A stretch of 64,000 nucleotides of DNA from Pseudomonas citrullilanati. GTDB lineage: Bacteria; Pseudomonadota; Gammaproteobacteria; Pseudomonadales; Pseudomonadaceae. The stretch lies in the NCBI RefSeq assembly GCF_030580855.1, contig NZ_JAUQOP010000022.1, positions 29,027 to 93,026 of the forward strand. Direction: 5' to 3'. This document shows, piece after piece, positions 14,940 through 23,921 of the stretch; positions within the stretch are counted from its first letter, which is position 1, and every line of letters begins with the position of its first letter. The position numbers and the translations under genes are program-made. The notes beneath the pieces were generated by a model. It ran no database searches. It was not told the DNA's origin and saw only the letters and a program-made list of their open reading frames with translations.

Positions 14940-17626
14940 TATTTATTCTTGGTCGCTGTCAGTTTTCTGATACCACGGGCAATGGAGCGCAGTGGTGCGG
15001 TCATTCGGAATGAACTGGAACCCTCTAGTTGCAGAACCCTAGCATTACTCAGCGCCAGTTGCTGGCTGAGCCGGGAAATAAGCGCCTGCTGGGCAATGTC
15101 CTGGGGCGCCGGCGGTTCCGCCGGGCACTGAACAAGCGGAACATCATCGCGCTCGGCGGCGGCCTCGAGCAGATTAGGCAGGTCCTGCAGGAATGCGCCG
15201 AGCACCGGCCGGGAGCCCGTGCGGCCCTGGCGAATGATGTCCGCCACCCGGTCCCAATGCTCGACCAGCCTGTCCGCCGCCGCGCGCGCTGCCGGCGATG
15301 GAGCCGTCTTGCCGATGCGCGAAAGGAACCAATGGGGGTCGATCGTCGCCACGTCGGGCAGCCCATGGAGCCCATCGAACTCGGCCAGCGCCGTGTACTT
15401 GCCCGCGCTCAGGTCCGCGGAACAGAACACCGGCACGCCGAACGCCAGCGCACTGATCGCCAGGTGGTAGCTGTGCCCGATCACCGCTTGCGCCTGGCTG
15501 AGGATCTCGGCCATCAGCAACGGTTGCGGCCAGAACGACAAGGTGATGGCCCCCGGCAGGCGCGCGGCGATGACCGAGGGGTCATCCCCCAGGACCGGGC
15601 CGATGGGGACCACCAGGAACCGGTACCCCTGGAACGCCAGGGGATGCGCCTCGAACAGCCGGACAAACGCCTCGACCATGTGGATGGCGTGGATGACGAT
15701 ATACGGCCCGTCCAGCCCCGCCTGCTCGCGCAGTTGCCTGAAGGCCTGGGAAGGTTGCTGCTCATCGATCAGTCGCGGCAGGCCGAAGGCGGTGTCAGGC
15801 AGCACATCGATTTCGGCGTGCCCGGCCAAGGCAGCGAGGGCATCGCGTGACGGTGTGTCGCGCACGCGCACGTAGGGGCTCTGCTCCAGGGCCATGGTCA
15901 ACAATGGCCTGGCCCAGCCCGGAATACTGTTGCAGTGCATCCCCGGGGCATTCCACACCAGCGGGATCCCATGCTGCAACGCCACCAGCGCCGGCGTCAG
16001 CCAGTACCCCGTGGGGTGATGGATGCCCGGGGTCGGCGGGCCATACCCAGGGGCTACGAGCTTGTCGAAACGGATCAGGAACCCGCCGCCGATCAAGACG
16101 CCATCCAGGTCCTCGGCGATGCGCGGCAGCTCGGTCAGCGACGTCACTGCATAGGGCCACTCGGGCGGCGTTTTCCCGTGGTAGGAAAACCGATGCAGGT
16201 GGACGTTGCCCAGGCGCCGGGCCAGCTCGGCCTCGGCAATGATGGGAAACAGCAGGTCGCCGTAATTCTCGACGTCAAAGGTGCCCGATATCGCCACCTG
16301 CCAGTCGGGCTTGCTCGTGTGCTCGGCCAACGTCCCGTGCTCCTTGGTTTCATCATCGGCTGGGTGCCCGGCCGGCTGTTCATCCGGCTGGGCATCCACG
16401 CTGTGCAGGCCCAGGTCCACCATGCCGAGGAAATGCCGGGCGCCTGGCAAGACGTCGAACGCCAGCGGCGCGACCTGTTTCTCGATCAATTGCGAGGTGT
16501 CTTCGGTCACCCCGTGCAACAGCTTCAGGGTCACATGGTAGCGACCCGCGGCGAGATTGGCCGGGAAGCGCACGTTGATCGCCGCCCGCCGCCAGCCGTT
16601 TTCGACAGGGCCCAGTGGCAAGGCCAGGTTCGCCCCGCCAATCACCAGCAACCGCGCTTCTTGAACAGTGAAACTGATGTTGGGCTGGCGGATCGATTCG
16701 TGCAGCAGCGCTTCCACGCGGATCTCGACAGCGTTTCCATACAGGTAGCTGGAGGACATCTGCCGGGTGTCGGTGAAACAGGCCGACGTGATGCGCCCTT
16801 CTTCGGTGCCGAAGGCGATGCCGTCCGCGCCGCCCATGAAGGGCTTGCGGGTCACCGACACGGTGGCGCCACTGGCCCAGCGGCGCTGCTCGTCGCGCAT
16901 GTCGAGCAGGTACATTTCGGCCATTTCGTCAGGCGCGCCACTGGCGACCACTTGGCCTTCGCGCAGGTAGATGACCCGGTGGCAGAAGCGCTTGACCATG
17001 CTCATGTCGTGGGAGACGAACAAGAGCGTGGTGCCGTTGGCGGTCAGTTCCTCCAACCGGCTCAGGCACTTGAACTGGAAGGATGCATCACCGACGGCGA
17101 GGGCCTCGTCGACGATCAGGATATCGGGGTCCACGCCGACCGAAACGGCGAAGGCCAGGCGCACCAGCATCCCGCTGGAATAGGTCTTGGTCGGCTGGTC
17201 GATGAAGTCGCCGATGTTGGCAAATGCCAGGATCTCCTCGAGACGGGCGTCGATTTGCGCGCGGCTCAAGCCCAGCACGGCGGCGTTCATGTAGACGTTG
17301 TCCCGCCCGGTGAACTCCGGATTGAAACCGGCCCCCAGCTCCAGCAATGCCGCGATCCGGCCATTGCCCTGGACGCTGCCGCGGGTCGGCATCAGCGTCC
17401 CGCAGATCAGTTGCAGCAGGGTCGACTTGCCACTGCCGTTGCGGCCGATGATGCCGACGGTCTCGCCCCTGGCGACGCTCAGGGAGACGTCATTGAGCGC
17501 CCAGAACTCGCGATAGAAACGCTTCTTGCCACGCATCACCATCTGCAACAGGCGGTCCTTGGGTGCGTCATAGATCTGGTAGCACTTGCTCAGGTTTTCG
17601 GCGCTGATCGCCACTTCATTCAACAT
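14939..17626 (-). CDS. wzt: Wzt-type polysaccharide ABC ATPase fused to a polysaccharide pyruvyltransferase
   Basis: This 895-residue fusion has four parts. The ATPase (about 5-245) shows Walker A GRNGSGKS, signature YSSGM and Walker B ILIVDEA, with the long N-terminal AENLSKCYQIYD typical of O-antigen exporters. A Wzt-like C-terminal carbohydrate-binding beta domain (about 255-400) follows, then a polar linker (about 410-440) and a polysaccharide pyruvyltransferase domain (about 445-800; FDVENYGD, YVRVRDTPS, VIGHSYHLA). A C-terminal helix carries SSSFRMTAPLR. Usual Wzt proteins are about 400-470 residues, so the pyruvyltransferase is an addition. It pairs with the divergent permease gene. 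The start at 17626 (MLNEVAIS) is preferred over 17641. Confidence 0.88.
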   Translation of the reverse strand: MLNEVAISAENLSKCYQIYDAPKDRLLQMVMRGKKRFYREFWALNDVSLSVARGETVGIIGRNGSGKSTLLQLICGTLMPTRGSVQGNGRIAALLELGAGFNPEFTGRDNVYMNAAVLGLSRAQIDARLEEILAFANIGDFIDQPTKTYSSGMLVRLAFAVSVGVDPDILIVDEALAVGDASFQFKCLSRLEELTANGTTLLFVSHDMSMVKRFCHRVIYLREGQVVASGAPDEMAEMYLLDMRDEQRRWASGATVSVTRKPFMGGADGIAFGTEEGRITSACFTDTRQMSSSYLYGNAVEIRVEALLHESIRQPNISFTVQEARLLVIGGANLALPLGPVENGWRRAAINVRFPANLAAGRYHVTLKLLHGVTEDTSQLIEKQVAPLAFDVLPGARHFLGMVDLGLHSVDAQPDEQPAGHPADDETKEHGTLAEHTSKPDWQVAISGTFDVENYGDLLFPIIAEAELARRLGNVHLHRFSYHGKTPPEWPYAVTSLTELPRIAEDLDGVLIGGGFLIRFDKLVAPGYGPPTPGIHHPTGYWLTPALVALQHGIPLVWNAPGMHCNSIPGWARPLLTMALEQSPYVRVRDTPSRDALAALAGHAEIDVLPDTAFGLPRLIDEQQPSQAFRQLREQAGLDGPYIVIHAIHMVEAFVRLFEAHPLAFQGYRFLVVPIGPVLGDDPSVIAARLPGAITLSFWPQPLLMAEILSQAQAVIGHSYHLAISALAFGVPVFCSADLSAGKYTALAEFDGLHGLPDVATIDPHWFLSRIGKTAPSPAARAAADRLVEHWDRVADIIRQGRTGSRPVLGAFLQDLPNLLEAAAERDDVPLVQCPAEPPAPQDIAQQALISRLSQQLALSNARVLQLEGSSSFRMTAPLRSIARGIRKLTATKNK

Positions 17627-18120
17627 CGGCAAAAGACCCATCCGAGAATCACTGCCGTTTTCTACCGGCGAACAGGAACACGAGCTGTAACAGGAGGTTG
17701 CGGGCAGTTAAGCACAGACGCAACGAAAAAAAAGCCTGGCGTCGGTCGCGAAGGCAATTAATTCAGCCTCGCCGAAACGGCTCAGCCCGGGCAACGGCCA
17801 GGCAGGCCCGGCCCAAGGTTCTGGCGTCAATTAACCGCCCTTGGCCTGCCCCTTCCGATCGCGGTCCTTTTATCCAGAAACACGCCCGGGACCGGCGGTT
17901 CTTATTGTCGGCAGACCACGACGGACGTAAGGTGTAGCCCTCTTGCAGGCTGCGTGACGACGGCCTCCGGGCCACGGACGACAACCGGAACACGCCGTCT
18001 GGAAAGAACGCCGGCAACCGCCCCGCCATTGGCGTGAATCGATCTATATTTGACTCACCCCTCCATGAGGATTTCTTCAAGGAGCTTGCGACCGACACCG
18101 CCTCAAGGACCCCGCGACTG
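17627..18120. promoter_or_regulatory. Divergent intergenic region between wzt and wzm
   Basis: This 494-base gap separates the two halves of the exporter. It holds several GC-rich dyads and two AATTAA-containing patches near 17757 and 17829, but no clear gene, no ops/JUMPstart element and no confident promoter. It must carry promoters for both the leftward three-gene and the rightward ten-gene transcripts. Confidence 0.5.
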
Positions 18121-18939
18121 ATGCAGCCGTTCAACGCTTCGCCCATTGCCATGATCAAGAGTGCGTTCACCCATCGAAGCCTGATCCGGGCCTTGATCGG
18201 CAGGGAAGTCAGCGGCCGCTACAAGGGCTCGATGCTGGGCATGTTCTGGTCGTTCTTCACCCCCGCGCTCATGCTGGTGGTCTATACCTTTGTCTTCAGC
18301 GTCGTGTTCAAGGCCCGCTGGGCCGGTGGCAGCGAATCCAAGAGCGAGTTCGCCCTGGTCCTGTTCGCGGGGCTCCTGGTGTTCAACCTGTTTTCCGAAT
18401 GTGTGAACCGGGCGCCGGGGCTGGTGCTGGCGAACACCAACTACGTGAAGAAAATCGTCTTTCCCCTGGAGATACTTCCCCTGGTGTCGCTGGGGGCCGC
18501 GCTTTTCCACGCGGCGGTCAGCCTGCTGGCCTGGCTGATCTTCTACGTCCTGCTGTTGGGCATGCCTCCGGCGACCCTTTTGCTGCTGCCCCTGATGCTG
18601 CTTCCCCTGGTATTGCTGACGCTGGGTATTTCCTGGTTTCTCGCCTCTATCAGCGTCTACCTGCGCGACGTTGGCCAGTTCACCGGCATCATCACCACGG
18701 CCATGCTGTTCCTCTCGCCGATTTTCTATCCCCGCTCGACACTCCCGCAGGACTACCAGGCGGCCTTGCAGGCGAACCCCCTGACCCTGCCGGTGGAAGT
18801 CGCCCGCGACATGCTGTTCTGGGGCAGGATGCCGCCGTGGAGCAGCCTGGCCATTTATTCCGCCGTGTCCGTGCTGATCGCCTGGTCTGGATTTGCCTGG
18901 TTCCAGAGGACACGCAAAGGCTTTGCCGATGTCATATGA
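18121..18939 (+). CDS. wzm: Wzm-type polysaccharide ABC transporter permease
   Basis: This inner-membrane ABC-2 permease of about 272 residues has roughly six membrane segments. It shows the N-terminal amphipathic stretch (RSLIRALIGREVSGRYKGS), the MLGMFWSFFTP segment and the SPIFYP motif late in the protein, all typical of O-antigen and teichoic-acid exporters. I prefer the ATG at 18121 over upstream in-frame starts because the resulting length matches known Wzm proteins and AGGA lies upstream. It is the first gene of the rightward operon and divergent from its ATPase partner, which is unusual. Confidence 0.88.
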   Translation: MQPFNASPIAMIKSAFTHRSLIRALIGREVSGRYKGSMLGMFWSFFTPALMLVVYTFVFSVVFKARWAGGSESKSEFALVLFAGLLVFNLFSECVNRAPGLVLANTNYVKKIVFPLEILPLVSLGAALFHAAVSLLAWLIFYVLLLGMPPATLLLLPLMLLPLVLLTLGISWFLASISVYLRDVGQFTGIITTAMLFLSPIFYPRSTLPQDYQAALQANPLTLPVEVARDMLFWGRMPPWSSLAIYSAVSVLIAWSGFAWFQRTRKGFADVI

Positions 18940-18993
18940 AATTGCCCCACGCCAAGCCTGGGTCAACCGCACTAACAAAGGATTCGAAACCGC

Positions 18994-21444
18994 ATGGAAC
19001 AGCTCAACCGACTGGCTGATTGCATCGACCAACTGAGGCGCTCGACAGAATCCCGGTCCGTCGAAGCCGCCCAACTGGTCAAGGAAATCGAGAACCGCGA
19101 CCGGCTGGTCGATCAGTTGCGTCGGGAGCTGAAAGAGGCTGCTGCCCGCACAAGCGCCCAGGAGCGCGAGATGGCGCTGCTGCGTGAGCGGTTGCGGGCA
19201 CACGAGCAGGACCTGGAAGCGGCCACGACATCGTTGCAGGCAAAGACCGGCGAAGCGACCGCCCTCGCCGATCAGGCCGCGGACCTGCAGAATCGCCTGG
19301 CCAGCCAGCACGCCGAGCTGCTCAAGCTGTCGGATTGGAGCCATGCCATCGAACGGGCCCCGCTGCGCTATTCGATCCGCAAATTCCTGTATCGCTGGTC
19401 CCGCCGGGTCTTCGCCCTGCTGCCTCTCGATGCGCAGCGCAAAAGCAGGCTGGCGAGCCAGCTGCGACGCTGGCTCAAACCGCGCAAGCCGCTGTCAGGC
19501 GAATCGCCGGTAGCACCGGACCAGGCCGCCACGTCGCTCCCGGCCCTGCCGACGAACCTTCCATCGCCGCCTGTGGCGACGGACCCGACCCTGCTGATGT
19601 TCGGCGTCATCGATTGGCACTTCCGCATCCAGCGCCCGCAGAACCTGGCCAAGGAGCTCGCCAAGGCCGGCCAGACGACCTTCTATATCTCGAACAACTT
19701 CATCGACGACCAGGCGCCCGGCTTCGAGGTCGAAGCGCTGGACGCCTCCCGGCGGCTGTTCCAGATCCGTCTCAAGGTCTTCGGCGCGCCGGCCATCTAC
19801 CATGCCCCGCCTTCAGCCGCCGCGATCAGCCAGTTGTGCCAGGGCATCGCCCTGTTGCTGCGCTGGGCCAAGGTCGGCGCGGTGGACTGCATCGTCCAGC
19901 ATGCCTATTGGTTTCCGCTGGCAAGGCGCATCCCGAACTCCACGCTGATCTACGACTGCATGGACCACCACGAGGGCTTTGGCAACGTGGCGCAGGAACT
20001 GCTCGACCTGGAGATCGCGCTGATGCGCCGCGCAGACCTGCTGGTCGCGACGTCCGATTGGATCGAACAGCACGCCAGGCGGGAAAACGCCAACGTCGCG
20101 GTGATTCGCAATGCCGGCGAATACGCGTTCTTCAGCCAGCGCCCCGAACACATTTACCAGGACGCCAAGGGCCGGAAGATCATCGGTTACTACGGCGCCA
20201 TCGCCGAATGGTTCGACCTGGACCTGATCAAGCACGTCGCCAGATCCTTCCCACAGCACTTGATCCTGCTGATCGGCAACGACACGACCCAGGCCAGGAA
20301 ACACCTCAAGGGTTGCGCGAACGTGGTCCTGGAAGGCGAAGTCAGCTACGCCTCGCTGCCTTACTACCTGCACGCCATGGATGTCTGCCTGCTTCCGTTC
20401 AAGGTCATCCCGCTGACCCTCGCCACCAACCCGGTCAAGGTCTACGAATACCTGAGCGCGGGCAAACCGGTGGTCTCGGTGAAACTGCCGGAGTTGAGTA
20501 AGTTCGGCGACCTGGTGCGGGCGGTCGAGAATCCGAAGGACTTCGTCGCGGCCATACGCGACGTCCTGCGCGCGCTCCCCGAAGCGCAATCGACGCTGCA
20601 GGCGCGACGAACGTTCGCCCAGGCACAGACCTGGCGCCATCGCGCCGCGAGCCTGCGCGAGGCCATCGACACATTGCCCCAACCCAGGGTCAGCGTCGTG
20701 GTGCTCACCTACAACAACCTCGCGCTCACCCGGGCCTGCCTCGACAGCCTGGTGACCCACAGCCACTACCCGAACCTGGAGATCATCGTCGTCGACAATC
20801 ATTCCAGCGACGATACCCCCGCCTTCCTCACTGCCTGGGCCAAGGGGCACCGGGATCGGATCGTCATCCTCAACCCCGACAACAAGGGTTTCGCGGCGGG
20901 CAACAACGTGGGGCTCGCCGCGGCCAGCGGCGACTACCTGGTGATCCTCAACAACGACACCATCGTCACCGCCGGTTGGGTCAAGGGCCTGATTCGCCAC
21001 CTGCGGGACAACCCGAACATCGGGATCATCGGCCCGATCACCAACAACATCGGCAATGAAGCCAAGGTCAATACCCGCTACAGCCTGATCGAGGACATGC
21101 ACGTCGAATCGTCGCAACTGACCCATGCGCGCATGGGCGAGTGCTTCGAAATCAACACCCTGGCGTTTTTCTGCGTCATGTTCCCCCGCTCCACCTATGA
21201 GCAGATCGGCGGCCTGTGCGAAGAGTACGGCCTGGGGTTCTTCGAAGACGACGACTACTGTCGCCGTGTCCAGCAGCGCGGCCTGCATGCCGTTTGCGCC
21301 GAGGACGTGTTCGTTCACCACCACCTGTCCGCCTCGTTCAACCAGTTGGGCATGGAGAAGAAACGCGCGCTGTTCGAGAGGAACAAAGCCCTCTACGAAA
21401 GCAAATGGGGGCCTTGGGTCCCCCACGTGTACCGTGACGCCTAG
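18994..21444 (+). CDS. Coiled-coil two-domain glycosyltransferase (GT4-like plus GT2)
   Basis: This 816-residue protein has an N-terminal coiled coil (about 1-115, heptads rich in Leu, Arg and Glu). A basic helix APLRYSIRKFLYRWSRR follows. A GT-B domain (about 195-555) carries FRIQRPQNL, YDCMDHHEGF, GYYGAIAEW and NPVKVYEYLSAGKPV. The C-terminal GT2 domain (about 563-800) carries VVVLTYNNLALT, VVDNHSSDDT, NKGFAAGNNVG, LNNDT and FEDDDYCRRV. AAAGGA precedes the ATG. The protein is clearly homologous to the product of 12128-14272 in both domains but carries the extra coiled coil, which could act as a spacer or recruit partners, as in some O-antigen chain-length regulators. Confidence 0.88.
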   Translation: MEQLNRLADCIDQLRRSTESRSVEAAQLVKEIENRDRLVDQLRRELKEAAARTSAQEREMALLRERLRAHEQDLEAATTSLQAKTGEATALADQAADLQNRLASQHAELLKLSDWSHAIERAPLRYSIRKFLYRWSRRVFALLPLDAQRKSRLASQLRRWLKPRKPLSGESPVAPDQAATSLPALPTNLPSPPVATDPTLLMFGVIDWHFRIQRPQNLAKELAKAGQTTFYISNNFIDDQAPGFEVEALDASRRLFQIRLKVFGAPAIYHAPPSAAAISQLCQGIALLLRWAKVGAVDCIVQHAYWFPLARRIPNSTLIYDCMDHHEGFGNVAQELLDLEIALMRRADLLVATSDWIEQHARRENANVAVIRNAGEYAFFSQRPEHIYQDAKGRKIIGYYGAIAEWFDLDLIKHVARSFPQHLILLIGNDTTQARKHLKGCANVVLEGEVSYASLPYYLHAMDVCLLPFKVIPLTLATNPVKVYEYLSAGKPVVSVKLPELSKFGDLVRAVENPKDFVAAIRDVLRALPEAQSTLQARRTFAQAQTWRHRAASLREAIDTLPQPRVSVVVLTYNNLALTRACLDSLVTHSHYPNLEIIVVDNHSSDDTPAFLTAWAKGHRDRIVILNPDNKGFAAGNNVGLAAASGDYLVILNNDTIVTAGWVKGLIRHLRDNPNIGIIGPITNNIGNEAKVNTRYSLIEDMHVESSQLTHARMGECFEINTLAFFCVMFPRSTYEQIGGLCEEYGLGFFEDDDYCRRVQQRGLHAVCAEDVFVHHHLSASFNQLGMEKKRALFERNKALYESKWGPWVPHVYRDA

Positions 21445-21456
21445 GCCGGCCGCCCG

Positions 21457-23910
21457 GTGTTTTCCAAGCCACTGACGTGTTTGAACAGCAGGGACGATAT
21501 CTTGCACAGAGACAGCTTGAAGTACGCGACGGTGGTGTTCGTCCTGTTGGCCAGTGCGGTGGTCAGCCTGTACGGTTTCTCGACACTGCAATGGCCGTCG
21601 TTGAACAGCGCCACCCGGACCCTGCTGCTGGCGACGGTAGCGATCGCCGCCCTCACCGTCCTCACTCGCAAGCCTGCCCTTGTGCTCGGCCTGGGATCGA
21701 TAGCGGGCCTGGCCATCGCCGCCGGCCAGGCCTGGCCGCTGATCGTCGTTACCGTATTGGCGCTGTCGGCCCGCACCCTTGGCAAATGGCTGGTGGGACA
21801 ACGAACCGGCACCGATTGGACGGTCCAGCTGCTGGTCGGCCTGGGCCTGTTCGGCACGCTGACGGGCCTGGCGGCCTACTTCCCGATCAACTACCCCTGG
21901 CTGTATGCGGCCCTGCTGTTGCTGCCGCTTGTGCTGGGCCATCGCGACGCCACGGCGACCGTTCGCGAAGTCCTGGCGCAGCTCCGTGCCGAGCGCGGGC
22001 CGCCGGCACCGTTGCAGGCGCTGCTTGATGTCCTGATCGTCGCCTTCGCCTGCCTGCATGGGGCGGTCGCCCTCATGCCGGAAGTCGGCTATGACGCCCT
22101 GGCGATGCACCTGTTCGTCCCCGCCCATCTGGCCCAGCGGCACCAATGGGGTTTCGACGCCGGCACGTATGTATGGGCGGTCATGCCGATGCTGGCCGAC
22201 TGGATCTACAGCATCGTCTACATGCTGGCCGGCGAAACTGCCTCGCGCCTGACCAACTGCGCGTTCACGCTGCTGGTGGCGTGGCAGGTCCGAAACCTGG
22301 CGATCTGGGCCGGCGGCACGACCATAAGCGCCCGCTGGGCGAGCCTGTTCTTCCTGTCCACGCCCCTGGCCTTTGCCGAGAGCAGCAGCCTGTTCATCGA
22401 GTCGGCGTGGACCGCCTTCGTGCTGGCCGGGTCGTTGGCCATCCTCAACGCCTCACGCTTCACCCCGGACGTCGCGGAGCGTCATCGGCAGTTGATCCTG
22501 GCCGGGGTCGTGCTGGGGTTCGCCCTGGCGACCAAAGCGGTGACCCTGAGCATCCTGCCGGTGTTGTTGGTGCTCCTGCTGGTGCAATGCCAGGCCTGGC
22601 TGCGCCCCGGTGTCGCCAAGGCGTTGCTGTTGGGCAGCGCCGGCCTGCTATTGGCCGGCATCACCCCGTACCTTACGGCCTGGTGCCTGACCGGCAATCC
22701 GGTGTTCCCGTTCTTCAACGCCGTTTTCCAATCACCATTCTGGCCGAGCGTCAACTTCCAAGCCCCGGCCATCTTCGACAAGGGGGTCGCGTGGGACACC
22801 CTTTACCGGATGGTCTTCAACGCCCCCCGGTTCATCGAAGGCAAGGACGGCGCCGCCGGTTTCCAATGGCTGCTGCTGCCCACCGCAGCCGTCGCCCTGG
22901 TCCTGGGTGCCCATCGCAAGGGCCTGTGCCTGCTCGCGCTCGGGGCCGGTGCAATGGCCCTGTCGTTCCACTCCACGGCCTACCTGCGCTACATATTTCC
23001 TTCCTTCGCCTTGTTTGCAGTGGTCCTGGCCCTGCCCTTTTCCGGCCACAAGCACTTCCCGAGGACGCTCGGGGTCGTCGCTGGCGCGGCACTGGTGCTG
23101 GCCAACGTGCTGTTCATCCAGGCAGCCACCTACTATGGCCAGATCAACCCGGCCGCGCTGTTCAGCCCGGCCGGGCGGGATGCCTATCTGGCGCAGAACC
23201 TGCCGATTCGCAAACTGGTCGAGGTCGTCAACGCGTTGAACGTCGGGCACCGCCCGGTGGCAGTCTTTGCGCCGCCCTCCATGGCGGGCCTGAAAAGCGA
23301 TGCCTTGTACGCGTCCTGGTACAACGTGAAATGGACCCGCGAAGTCGAGCAGGCAAGCACCTCGCCTGCGCTGCTGCAACTGTTGCGCCAGCGCCAGGTG
23401 GATTGGCTGATTATCGATCACGGTAGCACGCCGAAAGCGCAACTCGAACGCCTGCTGAGCGTGTCCGACGCCTACGCCAGCATGGGCGGGCTGGACCTGC
23501 GCAAGGTCAACCAGGTCCCCCTCGAGCGTTTGCTCAACCCCGACTTGTCCAGCCTCGAGGGCTGGCACCTGACCGACCCCTCGTCCTATGACGCGTCGCA
23601 AAAGGTCCTCACGGTCACGGTCAAGACCCCGGCCACCCAGCGTGTCGAGGTGACCCCGGGACAGACCTTCACCAGCGGCGTGTCGGCCCGTTGCGCGGCA
23701 CAGCCCACGTCCGGGAGAGTCCAGACCAACTGGATGGATGCCCAGGGCCAGTTCATTTCCGCCAGCATCGAGACGTTCGATTGCACGCCGCAATGGGCGA
23801 CCCATGAAATGACCGTGGTCGCGCCTGACGAGGCCGCTTTCGCGATCGTCTATGCGTCCGGGCATACCGACACGCCCCTGGCGTTCAAGTCCCTCTCATT
23901 CAGACAATAG
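21457..23910 (+). CDS. Large membrane protein, probable GT-C (ArnT/PMT-like) glycosyltransferase
   Basis: The protein has up to 817 residues, with about a dozen hydrophobic segments in the first 560 and a soluble C-terminal part (about 580-817) that ends in a beta-rich, carbohydrate-binding-like region. Charged residues follow the first hydrophobic segments (MPEVGYDALAMHLFVPAH) as in GT-C enzymes that use polyprenyl-phosphate sugars. It lies directly upstream of GtrB- and GtrA-like genes, so it is the candidate periplasmic transferase of a three-part Gtr system. The start is uncertain: GTG at 21457 has no ribosome site, and TTG at 21502 has GGGA upstream. Confidence 0.75.
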   Translation: MFSKPLTCLNSRDDILHRDSLKYATVVFVLLASAVVSLYGFSTLQWPSLNSATRTLLLATVAIAALTVLTRKPALVLGLGSIAGLAIAAGQAWPLIVVTVLALSARTLGKWLVGQRTGTDWTVQLLVGLGLFGTLTGLAAYFPINYPWLYAALLLLPLVLGHRDATATVREVLAQLRAERGPPAPLQALLDVLIVAFACLHGAVALMPEVGYDALAMHLFVPAHLAQRHQWGFDAGTYVWAVMPMLADWIYSIVYMLAGETASRLTNCAFTLLVAWQVRNLAIWAGGTTISARWASLFFLSTPLAFAESSSLFIESAWTAFVLAGSLAILNASRFTPDVAERHRQLILAGVVLGFALATKAVTLSILPVLLVLLLVQCQAWLRPGVAKALLLGSAGLLLAGITPYLTAWCLTGNPVFPFFNAVFQSPFWPSVNFQAPAIFDKGVAWDTLYRMVFNAPRFIEGKDGAAGFQWLLLPTAAVALVLGAHRKGLCLLALGAGAMALSFHSTAYLRYIFPSFALFAVVLALPFSGHKHFPRTLGVVAGAALVLANVLFIQAATYYGQINPAALFSPAGRDAYLAQNLPIRKLVEVVNALNVGHRPVAVFAPPSMAGLKSDALYASWYNVKWTREVEQASTSPALLQLLRQRQVDWLIIDHGSTPKAQLERLLSVSDAYASMGGLDLRKVNQVPLERLLNPDLSSLEGWHLTDPSSYDASQKVLTVTVKTPATQRVEVTPGQTFTSGVSARCAAQPTSGRVQTNWMDAQGQFISASIETFDCTPQWATHEMTVVAPDEAAFAIVYASGHTDTPLAFKSLSFRQ

Positions 23911-23921
23911 CCAGCGAATCG

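Noticed and set aside
9954..18120. JUMPstart/ops element upstream of the polysaccharide genes
   Set aside because: I looked for the GGCGGTAG core in both divergent gaps. Only partial matches (GGCGGTTA) were found.
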